A DNA stretch of 7,096 nucleotides from NCBI GenBank assembly GCA_031284385.1, contig JAISZZ010000155.1, positions 1 through 7,096 of the forward strand. The letters run 5' to 3'. The notes below the pieces were generated by a model, which saw nothing but the letters and a program-made list of their open reading frames with translations, was not told the DNA's origin and did not search any database. A program made the translations under genes and the position numbers. This DNA comes from Treponema sp. Lineage in GTDB: Bacteria > Spirochaetota > Spirochaetia > Treponematales > Breznakiellaceae. Shown one piece after another: positions 6,024 to 7,096 of this stretch (positions are counted from its first letter, which is position 1; each line of letters begins with the position of its first letter).

Positions 6024-6417
6024 ACGCCGTGCTAAAAAAAAATATGAAGACAACTCCGTATTAAGCGATTTAGCTTTTTTGTTGATTATTTATTTTATTG
6101 TTATAGCCGGCTTTAACATAAACAAAGGGTTTTTGATGAATTTACCGGCCAAAGATTCGACAAAATTTGCGGAAAAAAAAGATATTCTACGTTATGAATT
6201 GGACGAAACAGGAACTATCATCGAAAACGGATCCCCCATTGATATAAAAACTGTCGAGCGGGCGCTGCTGGTCAATGTGGCGCTTAATCCCAATATCGCG
6301 TTGGTTTTAAGCATCGCGCCCGCTGCGCCATGGCAGGATGTCGTTTCGTTTGTTGAGCTCGCACAAAAATTAAATATTGAATCTTTTTCGTTCAAAATGA
6401 AAGAAATTGAAAGATGA
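6013..6417 (+). CDS. exbD: ExbD/TolR-family protein, first of two
   Basis: A 134-residue protein from GTG 6013, the usual size for ExbD/TolR. The basic N-terminus (KRRAKKK, residues 4-10) should be cytoplasmic. It is followed by one membrane segment at about 16-36 (VLSDLAFLLIIYFIVIAGF) and a periplasmic domain of about 95 residues. Asp19 sits at the start of the membrane helix, where the family carries its essential proton-binding Asp. The usual family motif before it has a Pro (as in TPLIDVVFLLL); here it reads NSVLSDLAFLL, so this is a divergent member. The gene overlaps exbB by 11 bp and the next gene by 4 bp, indicating one transcript and coupled translation. An A9 run at 6034-6042 lies near the start, and another A run lies at 6173-6180. 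TolR is an equally valid family name; exbD is used for the family, not for a proven orthologue. Confidence 0.87.
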   Translation: MQIKRRAKKKYEDNSVLSDLAFLLIIYFIVIAGFNINKGFLMNLPAKDSTKFAEKKDILRYELDETGTIIENGSPIDIKTVERALLVNVALNPNIALVLSIAPAAPWQDVVSFVELAQKLNIESFSFKMKEIER

Positions 6418-6821
6418 AATTTTTCCGTGAACGCCACCGTTTGATAATTCCGATGAACGCAATGTCTGATGTCGCCTTCCTGTTACTAATTTTTATCATG
6501 CTTGTCTCGCTGATAAATTACCGCAAAGAGGTAAAAATAGATTATCCCGAAGCGGTTGAGGCGGTAAAAAAAGTAAGCGATAAAAAAAATCTCGAAATAT
6601 GGATAGATAAATCCGGCTTGGTTTATCTGGACGGCGTGAATTCAAACCTTGATGAAATTGAAAATGCTGTCGGCGATTTGTACCGTACCGCGCCCGATAC
6701 CCGCATACATATTATCGCGGATAAAAACGCACTGTTTTCAAGTGTAAATTCTGTGCTGGAGATTTTACAATTACTGGAGTACCGGGTCGTTACTTTTGTT
6801 GTGCACGAAGACGAGCGGTAA
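6414..6821 (+). CDS. exbD: ExbD/TolR-family protein, second of two
   Basis: A 135-residue protein starting at the ATG of an ATGA overlap with the previous gene (6414-6417). It has a short basic N-terminus, then PMNAMSDVAFLLLIFIMLVS (residues 13-32), close to the classical ExbD membrane motif with the Pro retained and the proton-binding Asp at residue 19. The rest is a periplasmic domain rich in alternating strands and helices (for example LEIWIDKSG, then RIHIIADKNA), as usual for ExbD/TolR C-termini. No strong Shine-Dalgarno sequence precedes the ATG, so translation probably relies on coupling. The two ExbD proteins are clearly different in sequence, so they may form a heteromeric pair with ExbB or serve distinct partners. 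No tonB or tolA follows within the window. TolR is the alternative name. Confidence 0.9.
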   Translation: MKFFRERHRLIIPMNAMSDVAFLLLIFIMLVSLINYRKEVKIDYPEAVEAVKKVSDKKNLEIWIDKSGLVYLDGVNSNLDEIENAVGDLYRTAPDTRIHIIADKNALFSSVNSVLEILQLLEYRVVTFVVHEDER

Positions 6822-7096
6822 ATTCAGCATACAATCGGGTTATCAAATAAGTCCAGTATCATATTTCAAAATATTTATAATTACTTCTTAAGATAAATTT
6901 GTATTTTTCTTTGCAGCGAATGAATGTCGCCACTCCTCATACCAGAGCAAAACCGGAGCCGCTGCCCTGTTATGCGACGTAAATCCCACTTTTATATCCA
7001 TTGTAAATCTTTACTTATTATAAATTCTTTCATCTCTTGATTATGCGTGTTTTTCATTGGTATTTTTTTTATTGAAAAATCATATTTCTGCGCCAA
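6822..7096. other. AT-rich downstream region with a GC-richer island; no clear terminator
   Basis: After the operon's last stop the sequence becomes strongly AT-rich. No GC stem followed by T residues was found; the only inverted repeat seen near the stop is ATATTT-CA-AAATAT at about 6861-6874, too weak for a terminator. A GC-richer island at about 6911-6990 interrupts the AT-rich flanks and coincides with a possible small minus-strand ORF, listed separately. From 6992 to 7096 the minus strand is also open in another frame, to the window edge, for 34 codons. That length is expected by chance in such DNA. Confidence 0.5.
6888..7001 (-). CDS. Possible small protein of 37 residues, unrecognised
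   Basis: A minus-strand ORF runs from ATG (6999-7001) to TAA (6888-6890). It begins MDIKVGFTSHNRAAAPVLLW and continues with YEEWRHSFAAKKNTNLS. I cannot assign a family. Support is indirect: the ORF covers the only GC-richer island in this AT-rich stretch, and a TATAAT box lies upstream at 7017-7022 on the minus strand. No -35 box or Shine-Dalgarno sequence was found. A second minus-strand frame across the same DNA (6881-7096) reads as a longer run broken by one TAA at 6992-6994, so the island could instead be a decayed gene or a dispersed repeat. It would converge on the Exb operon. Confidence 0.25.
   Translation of the reverse strand: MDIKVGFTSHNRAAAPVLLWYEEWRHSFAAKKNTNLS

Noticed and set aside
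5409..6821. Flagellar MotA/MotB stator genes
   Set aside because: The channel protein is too short for MotA and the partners lack an OmpA-like peptidoglycan-binding domain.
6822..6900. Intrinsic terminator after the Exb operon
   Set aside because: Only weak A/T inverted repeats are present, with no GC stem followed by a T-run.
6881..7096. Longer minus-strand gene with one in-frame stop (6992-6994)
   Set aside because: The open run upstream of the stop is of chance length for AT-rich DNA, and neither half matches a family I recognise; kept only as an alternative reading of the island.

Overview
The window looks like spirochaete chromosome, most likely a Treponema-type host-associated species. 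This is inferred from gene content and protein style: a giant membrane-anchored SpoIIE/PP2C phosphatase with a periplasmic propeller region, an ExbB-ExbD-ExbD operon, and moderate GC genes with AT-rich flanks. No rRNA or other taxonomic marker is present, so the assignment is tentative.

Layout. Positions 1-363 (+) hold the 3' end of a gene cut by the window edge, possibly the tail of a DNA methyltransferase. A 93-bp convergent spacer follows, with a GC-rich hairpin, a hairpin plus T-run that could terminate the + strand gene, and one copy of a 20-bp dispersed repeat. Positions 457-5049 (-) are one 1530-residue gene. It encodes a signal peptide, an Asp-box (BNR-like) beta-propeller region, two Fn3-like repeats, an IPT/TIG-like segment, three membrane segments with a second periplasmic sensor domain, a HAMP domain and a C-terminal SpoIIE-type serine phosphatase. 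A near-consensus sigma-70 promoter sits so close to its ATG that the mRNA is predicted to be leaderless.

Positions 5050-5408 are a divergent intergenic region rich in inverted repeats, including a perfect 30-bp palindrome, a 31-bp hairpin and a second copy of the 20-bp repeat. Positions 5409-6821 (+) are a compact operon for an ExbB/TolQ-type proton-channel protein and two ExbD/TolR-type partners, with overlapping genes. The last 275 bp are mostly AT-rich and non-coding. They contain a GC-richer island that could hold a 37-codon minus-strand ORF.

How the genes may work together. The phosphatase probably senses something in the periplasm and signals inward by dephosphorylating an anti-anti-sigma (STAS) protein that is not in this window. 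The Exb operon would couple the proton gradient to an outer-membrane or envelope process; no tonB, tolA or receptor gene is visible here. No direct functional link between the two divergent units can be shown from the sequence.

The most interesting points are the propeller-to-PP2C receptor architecture, its predicted leaderless start, and the inverted-repeat-rich spacer whose right end recurs on the far side of the phosphatase gene. I found no convincing evidence for a wholly new defence or mobile system.
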